Below are positions 1 through 7,719 of a DNA stretch of 64,000 bases, in pieces. The position numbers were made by a program, and so were the translations under genes. The stretch lies in assembly GCF_002890895.1 (NCBI RefSeq), contig NZ_POUL01000003.1, positions 372,001 to 436,000 on the forward strand, read 5' to 3'. Every line of letters begins with the position of its first letter. Positions within the stretch are counted from its first letter, which is position 1. Below the pieces are notes generated by a model that searched no databases, was not told the origin of the DNA, and saw only the letters and a list, made by a program, of their open reading frames with translations. This DNA is from Stutzerimonas stutzeri (lineage in GTDB: Bacteria > Pseudomonadota > Gammaproteobacteria > Pseudomonadales > Pseudomonadaceae).

Positions 1-151
1 TTGGTTTTCACCCGTCGCTCGACATAGAAGCAGCGATCCGAGTCTAGGGCTGAAGCAACGCCAACAGACAGGACCTGGCGCTGGCATATGGTTTGGCGAA
101 TAGCTCCGATGGCGCATATAGCCGGATTAGTCGATGTGGGATGGAAGCGAA

Positions 152-174
152 ACTGCCGGCACACGGCCGGCAGT
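152..174. terminator. Hairpin terminator after the curli operon
   Basis: A perfect 9-bp inverted repeat (ACTGCCGGC, 5-base loop, GCCGGCAGT) lies just beyond the stop codon of the minus-strand curlin gene. Flanking A and T runs extend the stem, so it could work in both directions. The first 190 bases of the window otherwise show no convincing gene. Confidence 0.7.
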
Positions 175-190
175 TTTGGCTGCTGCGACG

Positions 191-1465
191 TCAGTGTTGG
201 CTAACAATCGCCATGTTGTTGAGACCTGCCTGGCTGATCAACGCGGTGTTGCCGATACCGCTCTGCATGACGTCTGCGGTGTGGTTGCTGCCGCTCTGCA
301 TGATCGTAGCTGTGTGGCTCTGGCCGTTCTGAACCAGGTCTGCCTCGTTGAACAAACCGTTCTGGCTGACGCTGGCCACGTTGAGGTCGCCGTCCTGGTC
401 GATGTCGACGTTGTTATTGACACCCGTGCTAGAGCCGGTGATGCGGTTGCTGTCACCGTCCTGATGCGCCGCCAGGATGTTGCCGACGTCCGACTGGGAG
501 AAGTTCAGCTCGTTGTATTTGCCCTGCTGCTCGACTTCGGCTTGATTGTAGCCGCCGCGCTGGTCGACCTTGGCGATCTGTCCGCGTCCGTCCTGGTCGA
601 TCACGGCTGCGTTATCGAGGCCTGTCTGGTTGGCGGTAGCCGTGTTGCCATTGCCGCGCTGATCCAGGGTTGCCTTGTTCAGGTTGCCCTGCTGATACAC
701 GAAGCCGTTCTGATTGCTGCCGCGTTGGTCTACGTTGACTGTGTTGTATTTGCCGCTCGAGTAGGCGTAGGCCTCTTGGTTGCGTCCGGCTTGATACACA
801 TCGGCGTTGTTAGCCGTGCCAATTTGCTCAACTTCGGCTACCGAGCCACTGCTCCAGGTCTGCACCACCTCAGCCATGTTCCGATCGCCCAGCTGATCGA
901 CCAAGGCGCGATCACCGGAGCTTAAAGTCTGGCTCAGGGTAGCCTCGTTGAGGTTGCCGTCCTGATACAGCGAACTCTTGCTGCCGTTGACTGCGGACTG
1001 GTAGCTGGTCGCTGAGTTGTCAGTGCCGTCCTGCTTGGTGAACGCTTCGGCGCCATAGCTAACGCCCTGCTCAGTCTTGGCAGTGTTGCCCTGGCCGCGC
1101 TGGCGCTGTTCAGCGCTGCTGCCCAAGGTGCCGCTCTGGCTGACGCTGGCTTGATTCGCGTGTCCGTACTGCCACTGCACGGAGCGGCTGTTGAAGGCCA
1201 GGGTCTGGTTGACGTCTGCCTCATTAAAATTGGCGGTCTGGGTCTGCAGCGCGGAGGAGGACGAAGAGCCGGTCTGCTCGACCATTGCGTCGTTGCCCCA
1301 GCCGCTCTGCACCTGTTTGGCCATGTTGGAACTGCCGAAGCTTTGGGCTACCTCGGCAACATTGTTTACACCGTTCTGGCGCTGTTCGGACGTGTGATCG
1401 GCGGCCATAGCCTGAGCGGCGGCAACGGTCAGCAGGGCAGCTACAAGGGGTTTGATCTTGAACAT
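191..1465 (-). CDS. csgA: Large curlin repeat protein (CsgA-like major curli subunit)
   Basis: This 424-residue secreted protein is built almost entirely of curlin repeats. Residues 1-21 are a signal peptide ending in AQAMA. The rest falls into about 35 units of roughly 11 residues on the pattern G-x-x-N-x-A-x-V-x-Q-x, which is the strand-loop repeat of curli amyloid subunits. E. coli CsgA is about 150 residues with five 22-residue repeats, so this subunit is nearly three times longer. It is the last gene of a colinear csgD-E-F-G-B-A operon, 51 bp after csgB, and is followed by a terminator hairpin. It is presumably exported by CsgG and polymerises on the cell surface as biofilm amyloid. The family is clear; major-subunit status is inferred from length and position. 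Confidence 0.88.
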   Translation of the reverse strand: MFKIKPLVAALLTVAAAQAMAADHTSEQRQNGVNNVAEVAQSFGSSNMAKQVQSGWGNDAMVEQTGSSSSSALQTQTANFNEADVNQTLAFNSRSVQWQYGHANQASVSQSGTLGSSAEQRQRGQGNTAKTEQGVSYGAEAFTKQDGTDNSATSYQSAVNGSKSSLYQDGNLNEATLSQTLSSGDRALVDQLGDRNMAEVVQTWSSGSVAEVEQIGTANNADVYQAGRNQEAYAYSSGKYNTVNVDQRGSNQNGFVYQQGNLNKATLDQRGNGNTATANQTGLDNAAVIDQDGRGQIAKVDQRGGYNQAEVEQQGKYNELNFSQSDVGNILAAHQDGDSNRITGSSTGVNNNVDIDQDGDLNVASVSQNGLFNEADLVQNGQSHTATIMQSGSNHTADVMQSGIGNTALISQAGLNNMAIVSQH

Positions 1466-1485
1466 TGTTGTATCTCCATGGAATG

Positions 1486-1527
1486 TTTTCAGCGGTACTT
1501 CCTGGTGGTGCTTTTTTCAGCGGTACT
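1486..1527 (-). repeat. 14-bp direct repeat at the csgB 3' end
   Basis: The sequence TTTTCAGCGGTACT occurs at 1486-1499 and again at 1514-1527. The second copy contains the last codons and stop of csgB on the minus strand. The first lies in the csgB-csgA spacer. It may be a remnant of tandem duplication of curlin genes. Confidence 0.6.
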
Positions 1528-1993
1528 GGCGGACCAGCACGCTCAGACCCTGGCCATGCTGCGTAACACTGCTGCTATGCCCAGTGCCGGTCTGTTCGAT
1601 CAACGCGTTGTTGTATGCGCCGTACTGTTCGATGCGGGCCTCGTTGTAGCTGCCCGTTTGAACAATCAATCCGAGGTTGTGACTGCCTTGCTGCTCGATG
1701 GATGCATCGAGCGCATAGCCGCTCTGGAGGATGAAGGCTTCCAGTGCGTTGCCAGTCTGTGTGATGTCCCCGTTCAGGCTTTCGCCAGCCTGAGCGACGA
1801 GCGCCAGGTTGCGGGCGGGGATACCGGTTTTGGTTTGTGTCAGTGCGATCACTGGAGATCGGCTGGCGGCGATTTCGTCAGGCGCTAGGTCGGCCGAGGT
1901 CGAGAGATTGGATGCCTGGAGGGCAGAGCAGTTAAACGCTGTCAGCATCAGCGGCAGCAGCGCTTTGCGAGCAATCCTTTGCGCGTCGAACAT
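1517..1993 (-). CDS. csgB: Minor curlin subunit / nucleator (CsgB-like)
   Basis: This 158-residue curlin repeat protein has an N-terminal signal segment (residues about 1-27) followed by an N-terminal region and about seven short repeats with the Q-x-G-x-x-N-x-A/G pattern. It ends in VRQYR, a basic tail reminiscent of the C-terminus of E. coli CsgB, which nucleates CsgA polymerisation at the cell surface. Its size is close to E. coli CsgB and far smaller than the adjacent curlin. It lies 88 bp downstream of csgG and 51 bp upstream of the large curlin gene, on the same strand. Assignment as nucleator rather than a second major subunit rests on size, basic tail and gene order. Confidence 0.82.
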   Translation of the reverse strand: MFDAQRIARKALLPLMLTAFNCSALQASNLSTSADLAPDEIAASRSPVIALTQTKTGIPARNLALVAQAGESLNGDITQTGNALEAFILQSGYALDASIEQQGSHNLGLIVQTGSYNEARIEQYGAYNNALIEQTGTGHSSSVTQHGQGLSVLVRQYR

Positions 1994-2081
1994 CAGTCAT
2001 CCCTGGTTAAGTCGCGGTAAGTCATCCTGATCTAAACCGCGATTTAACAAATCCATCTAACGGCTGAAACCGCTTCGTTTG

Positions 2082-2918
2082 CTAGGGGTTGGCCGGCGTG
2101 CTGAGGTACTTCGCCAACTGAGCGTCGACTGCCGGCGTGCTGTCGGCGGTTTGCCACAGGCGACGGTCGACACCCTGAGCGATGAGGTGGGCGACGGCCG
2201 CCTCGATGGCTGACAGCACGCAGAGCTGCGCCGGCTCGTTGGTGGTGTAGCCGGCCTCGGCTTCGAGCAGCTCCTTGAATTCGATGAATTTGTAGACGTT
2301 GGCGCTGCGTCCGATGGAGTAGATGGTTTTGGTGGTCATTACGTTTGACAGCACCTGGCCGCTGCGTACATCGATGGCACGCAAGTTGACCGTGACCTGA
2401 TCGACCCGGTATTCCTGCGATACCCCAATACCCAGGTAGCGAGCACCTTGCCCGCCACTGCGCACGTTGGTTTCGTAGGCGACGATGGCGCCTTCCATGA
2501 TGATGTTGGCGGCGAGCAGCGATGGCAGTTCGGATTGAATATTTGGCGCCACGTCCGGTTTGGCTTGCGAAGCCCGAATGATCTTGCGCTCGGTCAGCAC
2601 GTTCTGCAGGCCTTCACGCTCAAGCACGATGAACCAGCCGCTGGCCTGCATGGCATCGACCAGCATGCTTGCTGCGCCCTGGGTTACTGCTGTTGAGAAG
2701 GAGGAGGCCGGGCTGGGCTTGTACTGCCCGGTCTGGTCGCGAAAGCCGTAGACCGCTGCCACGAGTGGGCCTCGCGGGCGGGGCAGCTCAAGTAGATCTT
2801 GGTAGGTCGAGGTACGCGGCGTGAGTGTTGGGGTTTCCTGGTCTGCCGACATTGGCTCGCGTACGGCGCAGCCTTGTAGAACAGCCATCATCCCGATGGC
2901 TACAAATAGGCTTCTCAT
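2082..2918 (-). CDS. csgG: Curli secretion channel lipoprotein CsgG
   Basis: This 278-residue outer-membrane lipoprotein forms the nonameric channel that exports curli subunits. The signal peptide ends in the lipobox LQGC with acylated Cys17. The CsgG core follows, with recognisable stretches such as VAAVYGFRDQTGQYKPSP and, further on, FIVLEREGLQNVLTERK and NLRAIDVRSGQVL. Length matches the E. coli protein (277 residues). It lies 17 bp after csgF in the same direction. Identification is confident from the conserved blocks and the neighbouring csgE and csgF. Confidence 0.95.
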   Translation of the reverse strand: MRSLFVAIGMMAVLQGCAVREPMSADQETPTLTPRTSTYQDLLELPRPRGPLVAAVYGFRDQTGQYKPSPASSFSTAVTQGAASMLVDAMQASGWFIVLEREGLQNVLTERKIIRASQAKPDVAPNIQSELPSLLAANIIMEGAIVAYETNVRSGGQGARYLGIGVSQEYRVDQVTVNLRAIDVRSGQVLSNVMTTKTIYSIGRSANVYKFIEFKELLEAEAGYTTNEPAQLCVLSAIEAAVAHLIAQGVDRRLWQTADSTPAVDAQLAKYLSTPANP

Positions 2919-2935
2919 GGCCTTTCTCTCCCTGG

Positions 2936-3346
2936 TTATTGCCCAATGATGATTTCTGAGATTTCACCGGTCACTCGATCGGTAATTTCGACGATCAGTA
3001 AGCCAGCATCGCCGTTGTAGGCCCGAACGAAGAAGTCCGTGGTCGTGAGCGAACCGGTTTCGCCTGCTTGCGCATCCCTAAGCAGCTCACTCAGCAGGCT
3101 TGATTCGAGCTGACTGGTAAGGCGCTCCAGATCTGAAGGCCGCTCATAAATGGAGCGGTCGATCGCATCTGGATCCTTCTTGTCGTTCTGCGCCTGGGCG
3201 CTGCCCAGCAGCCACGCACCGTTGAGGGGGCTGCCGCCAAACGATGGATTGACGGGGGTATAGACCAGTTCGGTGGCACTGAGGCCGGAGCTAAGCAGCA
3301 ATCCGGCCAGGAAGACGCCGGTGATTTTTTGTTGTGGCCGGTTCAT
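2936..3346 (-). CDS. csgF: Curli assembly protein CsgF
   Basis: This 136-residue secreted protein has an N-terminal signal peptide (about residues 1-24), followed by the CsgF signature TPVNPSFGGSPLNGAWLLGSA. In E. coli this N-terminal region plugs into the CsgG channel and couples export to CsgB-dependent nucleation. The C-terminal part contains the expected extended region ending in SEIIIGQ. Its start overlaps the end of csgE by 4 bp, indicating translational coupling in the operon. Confidence 0.94.
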   Translation of the reverse strand: MNRPQQKITGVFLAGLLLSSGLSATELVYTPVNPSFGGSPLNGAWLLGSAQAQNDKKDPDAIDRSIYERPSDLERLTSQLESSLLSELLRDAQAGETGSLTTTDFFVRAYNGDAGLLIVEITDRVTGEISEIIIGQ

Positions 3347-3726
3347 AACTCATCCTTCGCGAGGTCAATGGTGTCTTCGAATAGTGCTTCGACTTTCCTA
3401 CGGTTTATCTCTTGCAGCACGAAATCCGCCGCTTCATAGGCGGTTTGCTCCATGTCACTGACGTTTGGTTGCAAAAAGCGGCGATACAGCGGCTGATTGT
3501 TCTGCTCCACCCAGACGAGAATTCCCCAGCGCGCCGAGGGGCGTTCCTTGACGGCCAGGTTGAAATCCAGCGCGCTGGTGTCGTTCAGACGTTCACAGAA
3601 TTTGCGGTAGAACTCCTGTCCGGATCGGGAAACCGTGTTGTTGGTGATGAATCCCTTGAGTTCAGCCTCGTCGGCACAGGCCTGGATGCAGAACAGCAGC
3701 ATCAGGCCTAGGCACGCCGCCCTCAT
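3343..3726 (-). CDS. csgE: Curli periplasmic chaperone CsgE
   Basis: This 127-residue periplasmic protein has a signal peptide (MRAACLGLMLLFCIQACA) and the CsgE core, including ITNNTVSRSGQEFYRKFCE and VWVEQNNQPLYRR. CsgE caps the CsgG channel and delivers unfolded subunits for secretion. It overlaps csgD by 4 bp upstream and csgF by 4 bp downstream, so csgD, csgE and csgF are tightly coupled. Confidence 0.93.
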   Translation of the reverse strand: MRAACLGLMLLFCIQACADEAELKGFITNNTVSRSGQEFYRKFCERLNDTSALDFNLAVKERPSARWGILVWVEQNNQPLYRRFLQPNVSDMEQTAYEAADFVLQEINRRKVEALFEDTIDLAKDEL

Positions 3727-4379
3727 ATACCGGACTCGCCGACGTGCCCCAGCACGAGCGACGCTCCCTGCGCGCGGTTGGACGCGCCCAGCTTGCCCAA
3801 GGCGTTATGGATATGACTCTTGATGGTATGGGTGCTCAGATGAAGGGACTCGGCGATTTCAGAGTTCGAAAGGCCTTTCCCGGCCAGCGCGAGAATTTGC
3901 TTCTCCCGTACCGACAGATCGTCGATGGCGCGCGAAGCGTGGGTCAGCTGACGGTAGCGGCCCAATAGCTTTTCCATCAATGCTCGGGGTAGCCAGTCGC
4001 CGCCCTCAAGAATGACGCCGACTCCGCGGCTGAAGTTGGTGCGACTGGCGTTCGGGTAGAACACACCTTTGATCCAAGGGTGCTGAACCAGCAAACGACG
4101 GGCCTGATCGACCGGGGCGTTGACCAGCGCCGTCGGCGTATCCCGCAATTGGCGAAGCAGGCGCAGGCATTCCTCGTGTGCAAAGCTGCAGACATCGAGC
4201 AGAACCAGATCGGCGTCGGTAATCCCTGAACGGAACATGTTGCTGCGAGTGAGGCGAGCTTGTGGGCAGCCCTGTAAGTGCTGATGGAGCAGGGCGCCCA
4301 GTTCCTCGCTGTCGGACAGCAGGGCCAGACGAGTGGATGAGGCGACGAGCACCGCAGTGGCTTCATCGAACATACGCAT
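3723..4379 (-). CDS. csgD: LuxR-family curli regulator (CsgD-like)
   Basis: This 218-residue transcription factor has an N-terminal receiver-like domain and a C-terminal LuxR-type helix-turn-helix (about residues 155-210, including LSVREKQILALAGKGLSNSE and THTIKSHIHNALGKLG). The N-terminal half follows the CsgD pattern, with a conserved LVLLDV strand but no obvious full set of phosphoacceptor residues. CsgD activates curli and matrix genes. Here it is the first gene of the same transcription unit as all structural and export genes, so self-activation would control the whole operon. In E. coli csgDEFG and csgBAC are divergent, which differs from this layout. Confidence 0.88.
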   Translation of the reverse strand: MRMFDEATAVLVASSTRLALLSDSEELGALLHQHLQGCPQARLTRSNMFRSGITDADLVLLDVCSFAHEECLRLLRQLRDTPTALVNAPVDQARRLLVQHPWIKGVFYPNASRTNFSRGVGVILEGGDWLPRALMEKLLGRYRQLTHASRAIDDLSVREKQILALAGKGLSNSEIAESLHLSTHTIKSHIHNALGKLGASNRAQGASLVLGHVGESGI

Positions 4380-4609
4380 ATCCTTTGCAAAGAAATCTAT
4401 CTAGGAGCGCCCGTGATCCTCGCGGGACTGGCGCTTTGACATTGTGGGAAGAAAGGTAGTTCAGAGAGGTGACAAAAAAAAGTCGTAAACGAGAAGTGGT
4501 GCCTGTTTTCCGACGAGACGCATTTGATAAACGTGCGTGGCCGATTGGCTTTCGAGAAAAAACTAAACTAGATTCAACGTCCTTTTTTCAAATCGAGCAG
4601 AGCAGGTAA

Positions 4610-5245
4610 ATGCCAGAGCCGACGTTTTGGTTAGTGTTCTTTTCGGCTGCGCTGGCGCTGAATGTGTCGCCTGGCCCCGACTTGCTGTTCGTTCTGTCGC
4701 GCACGCTGTCCGGCGGCAGGCGGGTCGGGGTGGCCTCGGTATGTGGCGTCTGTAGCGGAGCGTTGGTGCACGTCGCGGCCGCTGCTCTGGGGATCTCAGC
4801 CATTATGGCCACCTCGGCGTTGGCCTTTGCTGTGGTCAAGTACGTGGGCGCAGCTTATCTGCTTTACCTCGGTGTTCAGGCGTTGCGCTCTGCCGGAGCC
4901 ACCGCATCGTTCAACCTCGAAGCGGCGCCGAAAGTCAGCGTTTGGCAGGCTTATCGTCAAGGCATCCTCGTGGATGTCCTCAACCCGAAAGCGGCCATTT
5001 TCTTCATGGCATTTCTGCCACAGTTCGTTCGACCCGACCATGGTGCTGTGGCGCTGCAATTGTTGATATTGGGTGTGCTGGTGGTGCTGGTGGCGGTCGT
5101 CGTGGAATGCGCCATGGTGTTCCTGGCGGCTCGGGCAAGTGCGGCACTGCGCAGTAACCATCGTTTGAGTCTTTGGCTCGACCGCGTGCTCGGCTCGGTG
5201 TTAATCGGGCTGGGTATCCGTCTCGGCTTGGCTGAGCGGGCGTAA
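4610..5245 (+). CDS. LysE/RhtB family amino-acid exporter
   Basis: This 211-residue inner-membrane protein shows the LysE-superfamily pattern: an N-terminal segment NVSPGPDLLFVLSRTLSGGR, about six hydrophobic segments, and the mid-protein block GILVDVLNPKAAIFFMAFLPQF. Members of the RhtB branch export amino acids such as homoserine, threonine or leucine. The substrate cannot be read from sequence. The start has a good ribosome site (GCAGGT, 7 bp upstream). It is transcribed divergently from csgD across a 230-bp spacer. Confidence 0.9.
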   Translation: MPEPTFWLVFFSAALALNVSPGPDLLFVLSRTLSGGRRVGVASVCGVCSGALVHVAAAALGISAIMATSALAFAVVKYVGAAYLLYLGVQALRSAGATASFNLEAAPKVSVWQAYRQGILVDVLNPKAAIFFMAFLPQFVRPDHGAVALQLLILGVLVVLVAVVVECAMVFLAARASAALRSNHRLSLWLDRVLGSVLIGLGIRLGLAERA

Positions 5246-5344
5246 GCAACAAGCCACTGCATGGGAACGTCAGCGCCTGTTTCGGTCTGAAGAATATGCG
5301 GTGCGCTTTTATAGACGCAGCCGCAGCAACCGAAAGGAGCGCTC

Positions 5345-5809
5345 ATGTCTCGGTACAGCAAGAACACCACGTCCAATCTGATTCCCTGTCTGCGCTATCG
5401 GGATGTGCCCGCGGCGCTGAAGTGGCTTTGCCAGGTCTTCGATTTCGAGCAGCAACGTGTGATCGAAGATGCACAGGTCGGCGTCATTCATGCCCAGCTC
5501 AGTTTCGGCAGCGGCATGTTGATGGTCGGGCCGGTAGCGGATTCGGAGTACGGCCGCCAAGTGAAACAGCCGGATGAGGTGGGAGGCCTCTCTACTCAGA
5601 GCATCTATGTGATCGTCAACAGTGCCGACGCCCTTTATACCAAGGCCAAGGCGGCCGGCGCCGAGATCGTCATCGAGCTCAAAGACCAGGATTACGGCGG
5701 GCGTGGTTTTAGCTGCCGCGATCTTGAGGGCCATTTGTGGAACTTCGGCACCTATGATCCCTGGGCCGAGCCGGTTGCCGAGCAGAACGCCCCACAAGGA
5801 GACTGCTGA
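5345..5809 (+). CDS. VOC family (glyoxalase-fold) protein
   Basis: This 154-residue protein belongs to the vicinal-oxygen-chelate superfamily. It has the PhnB/glyoxalase-like layout with an N-terminal beta strand NLIPCLRYRDVPAALKWL and a C-terminal metal-site strand FSCRDLEGHLWNFGTYDPW. Candidate metal ligands are the His in VIHAQLSFG and the Glu in DLEGHLW. The reaction is unknown. An AAAGGAG ribosome site precedes the ATG, and the stop overlaps the start of the aldo/keto reductase gene, so the two are cotranscribed. Confidence 0.85.
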   Translation: MSRYSKNTTSNLIPCLRYRDVPAALKWLCQVFDFEQQRVIEDAQVGVIHAQLSFGSGMLMVGPVADSEYGRQVKQPDEVGGLSTQSIYVIVNSADALYTKAKAAGAEIVIELKDQDYGGRGFSCRDLEGHLWNFGTYDPWAEPVAEQNAPQGDC

Positions 5810-6633
5810 TGCGTAGCCTCAAACTAGCCGATGGCGCCAGGGTTCCCTTGGTTGGGCAGGGCACCTGGCACATGGGCGAGAATCCCGCAGAGCGTGGCAA
5901 TGAGATCGCTGCGTTGCGGCTGGGTATCGAGCTGGGCATGACTCTGATCGATACCGCGGAGATGTACGCTGAAGGCGGTGCCGAAGAGGTGGTCGGCCAG
6001 GCGATCCGCAGCTGCCGCGACCAGGTGTTTCTGGTCAGCAAGGTCTACCCCCATAACGCCAGCCGCAAGGGTGTTCCTGAGGCCTGCGAGCGCAGCCTGC
6101 GTCGTCTCGGTACAGACTGCCTCGATCTCTACCTGTTGCACTGGCGCGGCCAATACCCACTGGCGGAAACGGTTGAGGCGTTCGAGCGTTTGAAAGATGC
6201 GGGCAAGATTCGCCGTTGGGGCGTATCGAACCTGGACCTGGATGACATGCGCGAGCTGGATGCGCCGGACTGTGCGGTCAATCAGGTGCTCTACAATCCT
6301 CAGGAGCGTGGCATTGAGTTTGATCTGTTGCCCTGGTGCCAGGCGCAGGGCATGCCGGTCATGGCTTACTGTCCGCTGGGGCAGGGCGGAGGTCTATTGC
6401 GTCATCAGGCCATACTCGACATTGCCCGGCGGCATGGTGTGGAACCTGCCCAGATTGCGCTGGTATGGTCGCTGCGCCAGCCGGAGGTGCTGGTGATTCC
6501 CAAGTCATCAAACCCTGCTCATGTGCGACTTAACGCCAGCGCAGCGGAGCTGACATTGAGCGCCGACGACCTGGCGCTTCTCGACAAGGCTTTCCCGCCG
6601 CCGTCCCGATCCCAGCCTTTGCAGATGGTCTGA
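5809..6633 (+). CDS. Aldo/keto reductase
   Basis: This 274-residue NADPH-dependent oxidoreductase has the AKR catalytic tetrad: Asp48 and Tyr53 in DTAEMYAEG, Lys78 in LVSKVYP and His111 in LLHWRG. The C-terminal cofactor region contains VLVIPKSSNPAHVRLN, the usual 2'-phosphate-binding segment. The length is that of bacterial AKRs of the 2,5-diketo-gluconate reductase type. Its ATG overlaps the stop of the VOC gene (TGATG), so they are translationally coupled. The substrate is unknown. Confidence 0.92.
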   Translation: MRSLKLADGARVPLVGQGTWHMGENPAERGNEIAALRLGIELGMTLIDTAEMYAEGGAEEVVGQAIRSCRDQVFLVSKVYPHNASRKGVPEACERSLRRLGTDCLDLYLLHWRGQYPLAETVEAFERLKDAGKIRRWGVSNLDLDDMRELDAPDCAVNQVLYNPQERGIEFDLLPWCQAQGMPVMAYCPLGQGGGLLRHQAILDIARRHGVEPAQIALVWSLRQPEVLVIPKSSNPAHVRLNASAAELTLSADDLALLDKAFPPPSRSQPLQMV

Positions 6634-6718
6634 AACTCAGCGTCGCGCGTGGCGCGGGGGAATGTTTGCCTCGCCGTGGGTGTCAGCTTATGACTGACAG
6701 CAAACCGGAGAAGCGAAC

Positions 6719-7693
6719 ATGAGCGAATCCAGACTCGACGGCGTGGTGGTGGTCATCACTGGCGCCTCCAGCGGTATTGGCCGTGCCACAGCGCAAGCCT
6801 TTGCGCGGGAGCAGGCCCGAGTCGTCCTGGCTGCGCGTGACGAGGAGGCGTTGCACGAAGTGGCTAATGAATGCCGAGCCCTGGGCGCCGAGGCACTGGT
6901 GGTGCCGACGGACGTGACGCGCAGCGATTCGGTCGAACAGCTCGCCAATGCGGCGGCCGAGTTCGGTCGAGGCCGTATCGATATCTGGATCAACAACGCC
7001 GGGGTTGGTGCAGTCGGTGCTTTCGACGAGACGCCGCTGGATGCCCACGAACAGGTCGTGCAGACGGATCTGATCGGCTATCTGCGCGGTGCCCATGTCG
7101 TTCTACCGTATTTCAAACAACAGAACGGCGGCGTGCTGATCAACACGCAGTCGGTGGGCAGCTGGGTGCCTCAGCCGTACGCAGTGGCCTATTCGGCAAG
7201 CAAGTTCGGACTGCGCGGCTTTTCCCATGCGCTGCGGGGCGAGCTGGCGCGGTGGCCTGGTATCCATGTCTGCGATGTGTACCCCTCGATGGTGGATACC
7301 CCCGGTTTTCGGGACGGTGGCAATTTTGCAGGCCGCTCGCTGCAACCGCCGCCACCGCTTTGTGATCCGCGCCAGGTGGCCGAGGCGATGGTCAGTCTCG
7401 CCCTGCACCCGCGGCACACAACATCGGTGGGGCTGACTGCTACGCTGCTTCGTTTTGCGCACTTCATCACGCCAGGTTTCGATCGGTTGTCGGGGCTGCT
7501 CACAGGCGCGGCGTTGGGGCGTGCCGAGCGTGTCGCGCCGTCGGCCGGCAATCTCTACCATCCCGCGCTGGGTGAGCGACGCATCGATGGTGGCTGGCGC
7601 AGCGACGAGAAAAGTCAGCGTGGTTTGTTACTGGCGGGTGGCATTGCCGCCGCGGGCTTGGTCGGACTGCTGCTGGCAAGTCGACGCCGTTAG
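6719..7693 (+). CDS. SDR family oxidoreductase with C-terminal membrane anchor
   Basis: This 324-residue short-chain dehydrogenase has the cofactor motif TGASSGIG (residues 14-21), NNAG (92-95), Ser145 and the catalytic pair Tyr158/Lys162 in YSASK. After the SDR domain, at about residues 300-324, it ends in a hydrophobic helix (LLLAGGIAAAGLVGLLLAS) followed by RRR. This suggests a tail-anchored membrane form. The substrate is unknown. A GGAG ribosome site lies upstream of the ATG. Confidence 0.9.
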   Translation: MSESRLDGVVVVITGASSGIGRATAQAFAREQARVVLAARDEEALHEVANECRALGAEALVVPTDVTRSDSVEQLANAAAEFGRGRIDIWINNAGVGAVGAFDETPLDAHEQVVQTDLIGYLRGAHVVLPYFKQQNGGVLINTQSVGSWVPQPYAVAYSASKFGLRGFSHALRGELARWPGIHVCDVYPSMVDTPGFRDGGNFAGRSLQPPPPLCDPRQVAEAMVSLALHPRHTTSVGLTATLLRFAHFITPGFDRLSGLLTGAALGRAERVAPSAGNLYHPALGERRIDGGWRSDEKSQRGLLLAGGIAAAGLVGLLLASRRR

Positions 7694-7719
7694 CACTTCT
7701 TCGTGCCGGCGGCGGCTAG

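Noticed and set aside
1..190. Possible gene fragment at the left edge
   Set aside because: All frames close within about 35 codons and none shows family-like sequence; it is probably intergenic or a short tail of a neighbouring gene that cannot be judged.
134..925. Long open frame on the plus strand opposite the large curlin gene
   Set aside because: It follows the repetitive codon pattern of the curlin gene on the other strand, has no ribosome site and shows no known fold.
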